A stretch of 64,000 bases of DNA from Staphylotrichum longicolle (lineage: Eukaryota > Ascomycota > Sordariomycetes > Sordariales > Chaetomiaceae). The position numbers and the translations under genes were made by a program. This document shows, one piece after another, positions 21,580-31,543 of this stretch (position 1 is its first letter; the number at the start of each line of letters is the position of its first letter). The notes beneath the pieces were generated by a model. It was not told the DNA's origin. It did not search any database and saw nothing but the letters and a program-made list of their open reading frames with translations. The DNA lies in assembly GCA_019096155.1 (NCBI GenBank), contig JAHCVI010000002.1, positions 4,402,001-4,466,000 of the forward strand, in the 5' to 3' direction.

Positions 21580-22348
21580 ATGGCGTCCAAGGCGGCAGCG
21601 AAAGCTGCAGGCGAAGTCGTCAGCATTACCAAGGTGAGTTTATTTTCTCCCGACCGTCCAATTCGCCCTCGCGGAACCCAGATATCCCTCTCTCGCTCTC
21701 TTGAATCTTGATGCCATTGAATGATGATTCCTAAACCCTCCGCCCAGAAATACACCGTCCAATCGACCGGCATCTGGGAGCGCCTCCGCCGCGCGACGGC
21801 CATCGACCCGAACCGCTCCAACGGCGTGCCCCTCAACCCCTACAACCGCGTGGTCGCGCCCGGCTCCAACGACCCGCTCAAGTACGACGACCCCGTGACC
21901 GTCCCCGCCGGCGACATCGCCGACAACCCGTACTGGAAGCGCGACGCCCGCCGCAATTACCCGCGCCACAGCGTCGTCGGCCAGGCCCAGCAGGTCGCCC
22001 TGCTGACCGTCGGCAGCGCCGCCCAGCCGCGCGTCGAGCTGATCGGCGAGGAGGGCGGCAAGGCCCTCGTCGCCGCCGAGGAGTCGGGCAAGGAGGGCGG
22101 CGTGGCCGTCTACCTGGAGAAGAGCGGCGTCGAGGCGGCCAAGCGGGTGCTCGAGCTGACGGGGGGCCTGCCGCCGCTGCCGAGCGGGCAGAGTCTGGAG
22201 GGCGGCAAGTGGGATGTCCACAAGTATGGGCTGGACGCGGAGCAGTCGTATCCCGAAGAGTGAGTTTTTTCCCGAGGGTTTGGTAGTTTGTGAAAGAAAG
22301 GTGGTGCTAACAACGAGATACAGCTACCCATGCAGGTCGTTCGTATAG
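21580..22348 (+). CDS. nuo-21.3a: NADH:ubiquinone oxidoreductase 21.3-kDa subunit (complex I)
   Basis: Exons 21580-21633, 21748-22259 and 22324-22348 give 196 residues. The N-terminus MASKAAAKAAGEVVSITKKYTVQSTGIWERLRR, the block NGVPLNPYNRVVAPGSNDPLKYDDPVT, the segment NPYWKRDARRNYP and the end DYPCRSFV match the fungal 21.3-kDa accessory subunit of respiratory complex I. The last exon encodes only eight residues, but the Cys-containing end supports it. Accessory subunits of this type stabilise the complex in the inner mitochondrial membrane. It is on the opposite strand from the peroxiredoxin gene and shares its promoter region. Confidence 0.92.
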
Positions 22349-22564
22349 GTGGAGAGGGGAGGGAGAGGGCGGCAATGAGAGCTTGTACATAGCGACAAGG
22401 CGGTATAGACGGACGTGCATCCAACAAGATGTGTTTAAGTTTATCTGGCGCTTGCCATACAACGCTCTACTCGTGAGAAGGCACCCCAGTTCCAGGCGGG
22501 CGGCGTCGTACCACTCAGGGGCTATGCCACATGCTGTAGGCCCATATTTCCAACGACGCGGCAA

Positions 22565-23233
22565 CTAAACATCCACCACTCCTTCCCCCTTCCCGGCTCC
22601 CGACCCAGGGTCATGCCCATTCCCCTGCCCATCCGGCCCCTTCTGCTGCCCCTCCCCCCCCATCCTCTCAATGACCTTGGCCCGCCCCTGCGCCCTCCGC
22701 AGCCGGTCGTCAAAATCGTCGACCGCCTCGTCCGTGTTCTCGGTCGACAGGCTCTCGGTCTCGACCAGCGCGTACAGCGTGCGGATGTGCTTGCCCAGCC
22801 GCCCGCCGTCTTTGTGCGGCAGCGGCGGAAGCTGCAGCTGCAACTGTCTCATCCCTTCCTCCCCCCTCCCCCCCCCCCCCAGAAGAAGAGAGGAGGCCCC
22901 CGGCGGCAGCTTGAGCCGGTTCGCCCACACACGGCCGCCCCTGCAGCCGGCCGCTCTCGAGGAACTTTTGGAAGCCGAGCTGCTGGCGGCCGGGGGCCGG
23001 GCCGGTCGCCTCGCGTAGCCTTGGGTAGCGGTTTGGGGGAGGGCGTTCGAAAGGTCTTGAGTTGTGGGGGTGTGTGATGTTGATGGTGGTGGGAATGAGA
23101 TGAGAGGAGACGAGGGGTCTAATTGGGCGGGTGTTGCTGTTGTTGTTGTTGTGGTGGTGGTGGTGTTGGTTTGACTTGTGGTGACGGTGGTGGGGGGTGG
23201 GAGGGGTGGGGGTGCTGATGATGTCGTTGCCAT
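22565..23233 (-). CDS. Unrecognised protein with a conserved-looking C-terminal half
   Basis: An open frame of 222 residues. The first 60 are Pro/Thr/Ser-rich low complexity. The second half reads VWANRLKLPPGASSLLL, then PPLPHKDGGRLGKHIRTLYALVETESLSTENTDEAVDDFDDRLRRAQGRAKVIERM, which looks like a real folded, partly helical region. I do not recognise a named family. Between roughly 22940 and 23015 another frame gives a more protein-like reading, REATGPAPGRQQLGFQ then KFLESGRL, leading straight into VWANRLK. A missing base near 23015 and an extra base in the C run at 22938-22941 would make that the true path. The open frame shown is therefore uncertain in its middle. Confidence 0.6.
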   Translation of the reverse strand: MATTSSAPPPLPPPTTVTTSQTNTTTTTTTTTATPAQLDPSSPLISFPPPSTSHTPTTQDLSNALPQTATQGYARRPARPPAASSSASKSSSRAAGCRGGRVWANRLKLPPGASSLLLGGGGRGEEGMRQLQLQLPPLPHKDGGRLGKHIRTLYALVETESLSTENTDEAVDDFDDRLRRAQGRAKVIERMGGEGQQKGPDGQGNGHDPGSGAGKGEGVVDV

Positions 23234-23651
23234 TGTGCTCTGAGCTCGGGTTCTTTAACTGGGTTGGTTGAATGATGGGTGATGTCGGCTTTGGTGTGTG
23301 CGGGATTTGGTGAGTCCAGTCAGGTGGTGGTCTGGAATTGCTTGGTGAGATGCTCGAGAGTGCTCATGTGAGAGGTGAGCGAGGTGAGCGAGTCGGTGAG
23401 ATTGGAAATCGGACCCTGATGGCGGGGTTGCTTGACGCGGTGCTGGAACGCGGGGCTAAATTTTAGGACCCCGCATCCCAGGCGGTGGCGGCCATCTTTC
23501 CCACCTCCCACTGTTTGCACCCCTCAGGGTTCTCGAGGTTTGTCACAGAGAGCAGCAACTGATGCAACTGTCACAGAAAATGTCAGGAACCAAGGGGGAA
23601 ACCGACTAAAATCACGAAATAGGGTGCGTTAGGCCCTAAACATATCTACTT
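23234..23651. other. Gap between tandem minus-strand genes
   Basis: 418 bases: promoter of the unknown gene at 22565-23233 and 3' flank of the oxidoreductase gene. Nothing else seen. Confidence 0.5.
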
Positions 23652-24566
23652 CTACTCAAAAAAGGCAATGGTCCGACACTCGATGCTCTCGCGGATCTTC
23701 GCTTCGTCAGGGAAGCTCTCGTCCCAAAACGCCGTGTGCGGCACCCGCCACCCGACGCTCCGGTCGCTGTCATGAAACTTGAACAGCAGCGCCTCGTCCC
23801 TCGCCATGCCCGAAAAGTACCACCACCGGTGGTCCGGGTTGTGCCGGAAGATGGCGGCCGCGAGCTGCGCGTCGTCGTCCATGGGCGCGAACATGGCCTC
23901 GCCCTCGGGGATCTTGTCCACCACCCAGAGCACGTTGGGCGTCCCCTCGTCGTCCCGCACGCTGCCCGCGTCGCACACGGCAAGCGGGCAGTCCTGCGGC
24001 GGCGGCGAGAAGGCCCGCCAGAAGCTCGTCATGATGAAGCGCTTGAAGCCCGGCCCGCCGGGCCGCGCCTTGTCGTACATGCGCTGCGCATACGCCTGCT
24101 GCCGCCCCGGCTCCGTGTCGATGTGGACCTCGCCCGCCGCCGGTTGCAGGCCGCCGTAGTGGCGGTACGGCTTGCCGTCACCGTCCGGGCCCTTCTCTTT
24201 CTTGGGGATGGCCCCCGAGGTGCGGAGCATCCAGCCCTGGGCGACCACGAAGTCGGCGCCAAGGGCCTGCTTCACGTAGTCGCGCACCTCGTCTTGGTAC
24301 TTGGCCTCGACCTCGACCTTGTCGTGGAAGTCGGTGATGGCAGTCGGGGCGTCCAGCAGCTGGAAGCCGTGGCGGTCGAACCTGAAGTGCTCCTTGATCG
24401 TCCTGCCGTCTCGGATGGTCATGGGGTAAGGGCCGTAGCGGCCCGTGTTGACCTCGACGCCGGCCGAAACGAACCGGCGGTTGATGTCCGGGCCGGGCAG
24501 GAGGTAGTTGAGGTTGGCCTGCGTGGTGCGCGCCGTCTCCTCAATGTCGACGCCATTGCCTGCCAT
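23652..24566 (-). CDS. AsaB/CmcJ-like hydroxylase/desaturase-family protein
   Basis: A single exon of 304 residues, starting at MAGNGVDIEETARTTQANLNYL. An in-frame extension to 24608 lacks an ATG. The features match the fungal family annotated as hydroxylase/desaturase AsaB, GA4 desaturase-like or 7-alpha-cephem-methoxylase P8-like: TTQANLNYLLPG near the N-terminus, GFQLLDAPTAITDFHD, the VHIDTEP segment, the RFIMTSFWRAFSPPPQDCPLAVCDAGSV block and WWYFSGMARDEALLFKFHDSD near the C-terminus. The HxD within VHIDTEP and a later His fit a 2-oxoglutarate/iron-type site, but this is inference. Relatives occur in natural-product clusters; here the neighbours are housekeeping genes, so the substrate is unknown. 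Confidence 0.85.
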   Translation of the reverse strand: MAGNGVDIEETARTTQANLNYLLPGPDINRRFVSAGVEVNTGRYGPYPMTIRDGRTIKEHFRFDRHGFQLLDAPTAITDFHDKVEVEAKYQDEVRDYVKQALGADFVVAQGWMLRTSGAIPKKEKGPDGDGKPYRHYGGLQPAAGEVHIDTEPGRQQAYAQRMYDKARPGGPGFKRFIMTSFWRAFSPPPQDCPLAVCDAGSVRDDEGTPNVLWVVDKIPEGEAMFAPMDDDAQLAAAIFRHNPDHRWWYFSGMARDEALLFKFHDSDRSVGWRVPHTAFWDESFPDEAKIRESIECRTIAFFE

Positions 24567-25314
24567 TGTTCTTGTGTCAAGGTGGTAGTGGATGTGCCAG
24601 GTAGCCACTTACATGACCCTTTGCAGACGCCTAGTTGGCAGCCATTGCGTAGTATATACGTTAGGTTCTCATCACTGAATCACATGCGGCATCTCTGGAG
24701 TTTGGGGAATCGGGACCATTTACCAGATAGCCTAGGCTTTGGGGAAGCTCGGCATCCAGATTTGAGTCCACTGATGTAGCGTTTGGGGTTCCGGATCAAA
24801 AGCGTCAATCCTGCAAGTCAGCGAGAGTGAACTATGCAGGGGCAGCAGCAGGATGACAACAGCCGACTGTGTCACCGGAAATGAGGGGTTCTATGAGTTG
24901 GGGAACAAACGACCAAGACCAAAGTAATGGAGGCGGTAGAGGGAAAGGGAGTGGTGGATGACGGATTGTCCTTGTAAACCAAACGTTTTTACGCCCTCTA
25001 CCCGTATTGAAAACCAGTGTTGGAAGGAGTTGCCTCCGGCAATGTAAGAGATGGGAAATGGGAGATGTGTGCATCTATTATCGCATTCACGCAAAGGAGC
25101 CAAAGGAGCATGAGCTCTCGTCGTCTCGGGGGTTTTGCAGATTGGAGAGAGATGACAGAGTGCAGAGTATAAACGGACTTGGATTTTAACAGAACCATCC
25201 ATCTCAAATATGGCGTTCAGCTTCTTAAATACCGTCTCGACCCCTGAACCGCGTCTGCTCAGCAAGGCACTTTAACACTCACATTCATGACAACTTCTAT
25301 CGCCACCCCGGGTA
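24567..25314. other. Intergenic gap, oxidoreductase promoter and PRP2 3' flank
   Basis: 748 bases between two minus-strand genes. No gene supported. Confidence 0.5.
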
Positions 25315-28113
25315 TCAATACTTCCTCTCCTTGGGCAACTTCTTGGCCTCGAGCACGTCCACGTCCTTCTTGTCATAGTAGTGCCCACCAAACTCGGACA
25401 GCCACTTGGCCTCGACGGGGATGACGGACCGCACGTACTCGCGCGACGTGACGACGAGCTCGTGGTAGATGATGACCTTGGGCGGCGGGTCCATCGACTT
25501 GACCACGCTGCTCGGGTGCACGTACACCGTCATGTTGTTCTTGAGCGTGCGGTACCCGTCGCCGCCGCGGTTCAGCCGCGCGGCGTTGAGGAAGAAGGCC
25601 GACGTCAGCGCCCGCAGCACGGGCTGCATGTTGGCGATGCCGCCGCACGACGACGTCGCGCCCTCGAGCACGCGGTCGCACAGCTTGGCCAGCTGGTCGC
25701 GCACGTCGCGCGCCCGCGTCAGCGAGCGCTGCGTCAAAAAGTTCTCCTTGGCCCAGATGGGCGAGTAGTCGGCCTCGACCCACTGGTTGAACACGTTGAG
25801 CAGCGTGAGGTGGTCGCCGCCGTCCTTGACCGTGAAGCGGGCCCGCGCGCTGTCGGCGTGCACCTTCTTGTCCTTGGGGCGGAAGAAGAGCGTGGCGACC
25901 TCGCCGAGCATCGACACGACCGTCAGCACCTCCTCGACGCACCCTTCCTGCGTCGCCGCGATGAGCGCCTTGGCCAGCATCGGCTCGGCGGGGAACTCGC
26001 CCATCTGCCGCCCCACGCGGGTCAGCGCGCCGCCGCTGTTGAGCGCGCCCAGCGCGTAGAGCATGTTGAGTGACTTGATGAGCAGTTCTGTTGGTGGCGG
26101 ATCGAGGAAGTCGAACCCGAGCAGGTCGTCGATGCCGAGGGCTTTGAGCTGCAGGACCACGCTGGAGAGCAAGGTCCGCTGGATCTCGGGGGTCGGCGAC
26201 TCGTCCATCTCGGACAGGTAGGCGAACTTTGTGTACAGCCGGAAGCACTTGCCTGGTCGTACACGGCCGGCGCGGCCCATGCGCTGGTTTGCTGCGGCCC
26301 TTGAACACGGCACGACTGCGAGTGTCGACTGCCCCGTCGTTCCGACGGGACTGAAGGTGTTCTCCTTGACGTAGCCGCAGTCGATGACATAGACGATGCC
26401 GTCGATGGTGAGCGACGTCTCGGCAATGTTTGTGGAGAAGACGACTTTCCTTGCTTTCGGTGGTGTGGGCTCAAAGATCTTGGCCTGCAGTTCCGACGGC
26501 ATATTTGCGTAGATGGGTAAGGCGATGATTTCGGGCACTCGACTGCCCAGTTTTCGCTTGATTTCCTCGACTCGTTCACACGCCCGGTCGATCTCTTCCT
26601 GGCCCGTCAAGAACACGAGGATGCCGCCCTCGGGCTGCGTTGCGTGGATCTGGAAGACGGTTACCAGGCTGGCTTCGAGGTAGTTGCTCTCCGGTGACGA
26701 CGTGTAGTAGACCTCGACTGGGTGGACACGGCCGGGGACGTTGAAGATGGGCGCATCGTCAAAGTATGCGCTGAACTTCTCGGCGTTCAGCGTCGCCGAC
26801 GAGATGATCAGCTTCAGCTCTGGCCTCGCACGCGTCAGATCCTTGATCAGGGCCAGCAGAATGTCGGTGTGTACGGTTCGCTCGTGGGCTTCGTCAATCA
26901 TGATGGCCGAGTAATCCTCGAGCGTCGGCGACGTGACCATCTCCCGGAGGAGCATACCGTCCGTCATGTACTTGAGGATGGTCTTGTCGCTGGTGCAGTC
27001 CTCGAAGCGAATCGAGTACCCGACCTCGTGTCCAACCTTGACTCCCATCTCGTCAGACACACGGGCGGCAACGCTCATGGCAGCGACTCGACGAGGCTGT
27101 GTGCAGGCGACCTTCATGCCATCCTTGGTGAAGCCCGCCTCGTGCAGGTACTGGGGTATTTGTGTCGTCTTGCCAGAGCCGGTCTCGCCCACCAGGATGA
27201 GGACTTGGTATTCCTTGATGGCGTCGAGAAACGCATCGCGATATGCATATACGGGTAAGCTTTTTCGGACCTCCTGTATCGTCTTGTGCGCCTTCTCTGC
27301 AGCGTCGATCTTGTCCTTTAAAGCCCTCTGCTCCTGTGTCAATCCGTCTTGCGGTTGCGCATACTTGGCGGCGTCCCGGACGAATGTGATGGCGTCCTCG
27401 TCCAGCAAGAAATCGTACTCTCCCTCCTCGTCGCGCTCGCGGCCCTGGATCTGTGCCTTGGCCTTGACGGTCTGCTCGCGCTCCCACTCCTCGTACTCGG
27501 TGACGTGCTTCTCGTTGCCGAACTCGTCCCTCTCGACGTGGCGCTTGTAGAGGGCATCCTGCTTCTTGTTGCTGTCTGCGCCGTACTGGTCGGGCAGGCG
27601 GTAGCCGTCCTGGTAGTCGTCGATGCGGGCGCGCTCCTCGGCCAGGCGCAGGATCTCGCGGTTCTTGGCAAACTCGGCCTTCTCCCGCTCGGACAGGCGG
27701 ACGCCGGACCTGAGCTCGGCCGTCTCCTCGGCCACCTGCTTCCGCAAGAGGGCAAGCTTCTCAGCTTCTCTCTTGGCGAGGTACTTTTGACGAGAGATGA
27801 GGCGCTGGTCCGACATCTTGGTGTCCTCGCGCCGTGACTCGGTTCTCGTAGTCCTCGAGCTGCCATCTCTGTCGTTGCGCGGGGACCTGGAGCGGCGACG
27901 GGGTGATTCGTCGCCATCGTGCCGTCGGCTCTTTGGTCGGCGCGGTGACTTTGAGCGATCGCGGGACCTCGACCTGTCGCGTTTGCGGTCCTTCCTGTCG
28001 GTCCTGTCGGTCCTGTCGGTCCTCTCCTTCCTGTCTCTTCTGTCCTTGTCGTCCCTGGCCGAGGGCGCAGGCTCATCGTCCATCGACACAAAGGCGTACC
28101 GTTTCGACGACAT
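25315..28113 (-). CDS. PRP2: DEAH-box spliceosomal RNA helicase, Prp2/Cdc28/DHX16 type
   Basis: A single uninterrupted exon. I start it at MSSKRYAFVSMDDEP (28113), giving 932 residues; an in-frame ATG at 28230 would add 39 residues that look like leader sequence. The N-terminal 100 residues are an RS/RD-rich disordered tail with a TDR repeat. A helical region (QRLISRQKYLAKREAEKLALLRKQ) and the DHX16-type VTEYEEWER segment follow. The helicase core has GETGSGKTTQ near residue 308, TQPRRVAAMSVA, DEAHERT near 406, SATLNAEKFS, LTGQEEID, TNIAETSLTI and QRMGRAGRVRPGKCFRLY. The C-terminus has the HA2 and OB domains, ending WLSEFGGHYYDKKDVDVLEAKKLPKERKY. Prp2 activates the spliceosome before the first transesterification. 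Confidence 0.95.
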   Translation of the reverse strand: MSSKRYAFVSMDDEPAPSARDDKDRRDRKERTDRTDRTDRKDRKRDRSRSRDRSKSPRRPKSRRHDGDESPRRRSRSPRNDRDGSSRTTRTESRREDTKMSDQRLISRQKYLAKREAEKLALLRKQVAEETAELRSGVRLSEREKAEFAKNREILRLAEERARIDDYQDGYRLPDQYGADSNKKQDALYKRHVERDEFGNEKHVTEYEEWEREQTVKAKAQIQGRERDEEGEYDFLLDEDAITFVRDAAKYAQPQDGLTQEQRALKDKIDAAEKAHKTIQEVRKSLPVYAYRDAFLDAIKEYQVLILVGETGSGKTTQIPQYLHEAGFTKDGMKVACTQPRRVAAMSVAARVSDEMGVKVGHEVGYSIRFEDCTSDKTILKYMTDGMLLREMVTSPTLEDYSAIMIDEAHERTVHTDILLALIKDLTRARPELKLIISSATLNAEKFSAYFDDAPIFNVPGRVHPVEVYYTSSPESNYLEASLVTVFQIHATQPEGGILVFLTGQEEIDRACERVEEIKRKLGSRVPEIIALPIYANMPSELQAKIFEPTPPKARKVVFSTNIAETSLTIDGIVYVIDCGYVKENTFSPVGTTGQSTLAVVPCSRAAANQRMGRAGRVRPGKCFRLYTKFAYLSEMDESPTPEIQRTLLSSVVLQLKALGIDDLLGFDFLDPPPTELLIKSLNMLYALGALNSGGALTRVGRQMGEFPAEPMLAKALIAATQEGCVEEVLTVVSMLGEVATLFFRPKDKKVHADSARARFTVKDGGDHLTLLNVFNQWVEADYSPIWAKENFLTQRSLTRARDVRDQLAKLCDRVLEGATSSCGGIANMQPVLRALTSAFFLNAARLNRGGDGYRTLKNNMTVYVHPSSVVKSMDPPPKVIIYHELVVTSREYVRSVIPVEAKWLSEFGGHYYDKKDVDVLEAKKLPKERKY
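27996..28025 (-). repeat. 9-bp coding minisatellite in PRP2
   Basis: A nine-base unit (plus strand ctgtcggtc) is repeated about three times and encodes consecutive Thr-Asp-Arg tripeptides in the RS/RD-rich tail. Copy number could vary between strains. Confidence 0.7.
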
Positions 28114-29023
28114 GGTTGGATACTTTGCACGTAGGGAGCCGAAGGTGTATTTGTCGATGGCGCAACTGTCGGCAGCCTTGCTCGGTGTCGAGAAGCGAGA
28201 AGCCGTGGCTTGTCGTGGATGATGGTCCAAATCCTTATCTTATCGGAGCACCGTTGATTCTGGCCCCACCACTGTCCACATCGATGCTCCACAATTCTTC
28301 CTCTCGGACTGGACTTGGGAACTCTCTTTCCCTCTCCTGGGCTTGTCTACTTGTTAGCTGCCACCCGTTGAAAGGACTGGAGTTTCTGGCCGTCTGGCAC
28401 AAATCTAACTTAACCTGAACGGAACATCTACATGTAAACTCGGCACACGGATTTCATGTCGTGTACTCCGTAATCAAGGTATCTATCGGTCATCTGCCCC
28501 CTCATGTCAGAAGGTGTTTCGTCTGGACTAAATGTGACAGCGTTTGGGTCAAGTCAAAATGGTAAAAGCGCCATGACACCAGCTCGATGCTGACACTCTC
28601 TGTATCATCTTGGCTCGTCGGGGTCATTCCGTCTCTCCTTCTCTTCTAGTTATAACTCTCCCGAGGCCAAACGGGCATCTCTCGGTGTTAGTTGCTGCAT
28701 TGGGAGCACCAGACCCACCCGACTCGAGACAACAGGCCAAGCTCGGATGACACAATCGCAGTAGCGTCCATGAAACCCACGACACCCATCTCCTGTCGCG
28801 ACGATCTCGGAGTTGCCACATTCTTATTTCACTGGTTCACTGTGCTGGGCACATCTCGAGGTATACATACCAATTGATCGCATGCTCGTGATTTTTTAGA
28901 CTCTCAGTCTCATTTCTGACCTCTCCTGCGCTCTCTGCCCTTCTGCACCCACCCGATCTCTGGGCGACGCTGTGACACCCTCACTCTCTTGTCGTGTGAC
29001 CTCGTTCAACAAACGTCGACAAT
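28114..29023. promoter_or_regulatory. Divergent intergenic region, PRP2 and acyl-CoA synthetase
   Basis: 910 bases between divergent start codons, or 793 if PRP2 starts at 28230. No gene supported. Confidence 0.5.
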
Positions 29024-30643
29024 ATGGCTGCCGCCTTGACTCTCCAATCAGCCATCCAAGGCGCGCCCGGCTCTGTGGCCGTCATTGTGCCCTCCCGGCC
29101 TCATGCCCTGACCGTCACCTACAAGGACCTCGTCTCCGAGGTGGCTTCGTTCCAGCAGAAGCTGGCCGCCATTGGCATCGCCCAGGGGTCACCCGTCTCC
29201 ATCGCAACCGTCAACTCATACGAGTTCATCGTCTCTTTCCTGGCCGCAGCATGGCAGCGCGGTATTGCTGCCCCGCTGAACCCCGCCTACAAGCAGGACG
29301 AGTTTGAGTTCTACATCGAGGATGTCAAGTCGGCCGTCGTCCTCGTCCCCAAGGGCGCCTACCAGAGCAAGAGCCCCGCCGTGAAGGCCGCACAAAAGTT
29401 CCACGCCGCCATCGCCGAGTGCTACTGGGACGATGCTAAGAAGGAGGTCGCCCTCGACGTCAAGGAACTCGGCCAGCTCCAGGGCAAGCCCAAGCAGCCC
29501 GTCCTGAAGCCCGACCCCGAGGACACCGCCCTGGTCCTTCACACCAGCGGCACCACCTCCCGGCCCAAGGTTGTCCCCCTCTCCCACCGCAACCTGACCC
29601 GGACCATGAAGAACATCCAACAAACCTACCAGCTCACCCCCGCCGACCGCACCATGCTCGTCATGCCCCTCTTCCACGTCCACGGCCTTCTCTGCGGCCT
29701 CCTCGCGCCCCTCCTCTCGGGCGGATCCATGGTCGTGCCCCCCAAGTTCTCCGCCTCCGACTTCTGGCGCGACTTCACCACCCACCAGGCCAACTGAACC
29801 CGGCCGTGCCCACCATCCACCAAATCCTCCTCAAGAACCCCGCCCCTCCCCGCCCCGGCCATCCGCTTCATCCGCTCCTGCTCCTCCCCGCTCTCCCCGA
29901 CCGTCTTCCACGCCCTCGAAGCCACCTACCGCGCTCCCGTCCTCGAGGCCTACGCCATGACCGAGGCCGCCCACCAAATGACCTCCAACCCCCTCCCCTC
30001 CGTCGGCAAGCGCAAGCCGGGCACCGTCGGGCTGGGCCAGGGCGTCGAGGTCGTCATCCTCGACGACGCCGGCGACCCGGTCCCGCAGGGCAGCGAGGGC
30101 GAGATCTGCATCAAGGGCGAGAACGTCACGCGCGGCTACCTCAACAACCCCGAGGCGAACAAGACGGCCTTCACCGCGTCGGGCTACTTCCGCACGGGCG
30201 ACCAGGGCCGCCTGGACGAGGACGGCTACGTCGTCATCACGGGCCGCATCAAGGAGCTGATCAACAAGGGCGGCGAGAAGATCTCGCCCATCGAGCTGGA
30301 CAATGTGCTGACGCGCCACCCGGCCGTGTCTGAGGCCGTGAGCTTTGCCATTCCCGACGAGATGTACGGGCAGGAGGTCGGCGTGGCGGTGGTGCTCAAG
30401 CCGGAGGCCGGGCGGCTCGGCGAGGGCGAGCTGAAGGCGTGGGTCGCGGAGAAGGTGGCCAAGTTCAAGGTGCCCAAGAAGGTATGTTTCTCTTTTCTGA
30501 CAACTGTGTGAACAACGGGCTAACGGCGGTTGGAATTGTAGGTCTACTTTACGGATGTTATGCCCAAGACGGCCACTGGCAAGATCCAGCGGCGCATTGT
30601 GGCTGAGACCATGCAGAAGCAGGAAGGCCGGGCGAAGTTGTAG
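29024..30643 (+). CDS. PCS60: Peroxisomal AMP-forming acyl/oxalyl-CoA synthetase (Pcs60-like), frame broken by two indels
   Basis: Exons 29024-30481 and 30542-30643 encode an ANL-superfamily enzyme. Motifs in order are the P-loop LVLHTSGTTSRPKVVPLSH, MPLFHVHGLL, LEAYAMTEAAHQM, GYFRTGDQG and the C-terminal lysine motif PKTATGKIQRR. The protein ends GRAKL; the last three residues, AKL, are an acceptable peroxisomal targeting signal. Pcs60 relatives activate oxalate or fatty acids in peroxisomes. The frame is interrupted after THQAN by TGA at 29795-29797. Adding one G there gives NWNPAVPTIHQILLKNP. Removing one base from the C/G run at 29853-29857 then returns to PAIRFIRSCSS in the original frame. 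So a one-base loss and a one-base gain about 60 bases apart separate two intact halves. Sequencing error is likely; a pseudogene is possible. Confidence 0.9.
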
Positions 30644-31543
30644 AGTGTTTCAGTCTCTAGAGGAGAACTCGTCTGTAAATCATTGTCATATTGGAAAGGA
30701 CAGAAGCGGGCGTGTCCGATACTATTTGAGGTTGGTCGTCAGGGGCAAGAGAGTGGCAACATTTGGCTGGCAAGGCGTACGCGATCATAGATTTAGAAAC
30801 AAACTATGCCGATTACTAGCGGCACCAATCGTTTCTTCCTTTGTCTTGTTTGCTCTACACCCCGGTTTAGACCAAGGCTTCCGAAAGGAGGAAATGGATA
30901 TCACTCGACACCAACAACGATTTTGGTACTAGTTCGACACCATCTTTCTCTGATTTCACAAAGGGCGAGGGAGGGAGAGTGTGTGAGACATGACCACGCG
31001 ACACCGTGGCAGCACCACATCGCTCCACGAGAAGGCACCGTCCTGCCCAAACCACGTGGCTCGTTCGAGTATTCTGTACACCACGAAATATTCACCATCA
31101 TTTCCGCTGGGCCGCTACCAACAAAGGGAAGGGTGTGGCTAAAATACACCAAGATATACCTGTTTCCCACAAAAACAAGCAGCTGACTTCAACGACGGAA
31201 AAACACCAGAAAATCACGAACTAAGGAAAAAAAAGACCAGACATGGCCTGCTTCCAGTACCGCCAGTCACCGGACACCCCCTTCATGCTCTCACCTGCCT
31301 GGCTCTTTCTCTCTCTCTCTCTCCTCTTCCATACATGGTATTCGTTCATGCCGGTCCCTGTCGTCCCGACCGACCGGCTGGCTGTCCAGCATTAAGCCAC
31401 CTCTATCCTATTCCATTCGTCCCATGAAACCACAAAGGGAACAAACCCCTCCCGTAAAAAAGGAGCGACTGCAACTTTGTACAGCACATATTCTCTCTCT
31501 CTCACCACTCGGCGTAAATGATCTCCTCGCGGACAAGGATCCA
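30644..31543. other. Convergent 3' intergenic gap, synthetase and SCS2
   Basis: 900 bases between converging 3' ends, containing a short CT tract (about 31308-31322). No gene supported. Confidence 0.5.

Noticed and set aside
19622..24566. A biosynthetic gene cluster around the AsaB-like gene
   Set aside because: No polyketide synthase, peptide synthetase, terpene cyclase, cluster transporter or cluster regulator is nearby.
28114..28230. In-frame N-terminal extension of PRP2 to the ATG at 28230
   Set aside because: The extra 39 residues do not look like the family's N-terminus, and MSSKRYAFVS at 28113 does; kept only as an alternative.
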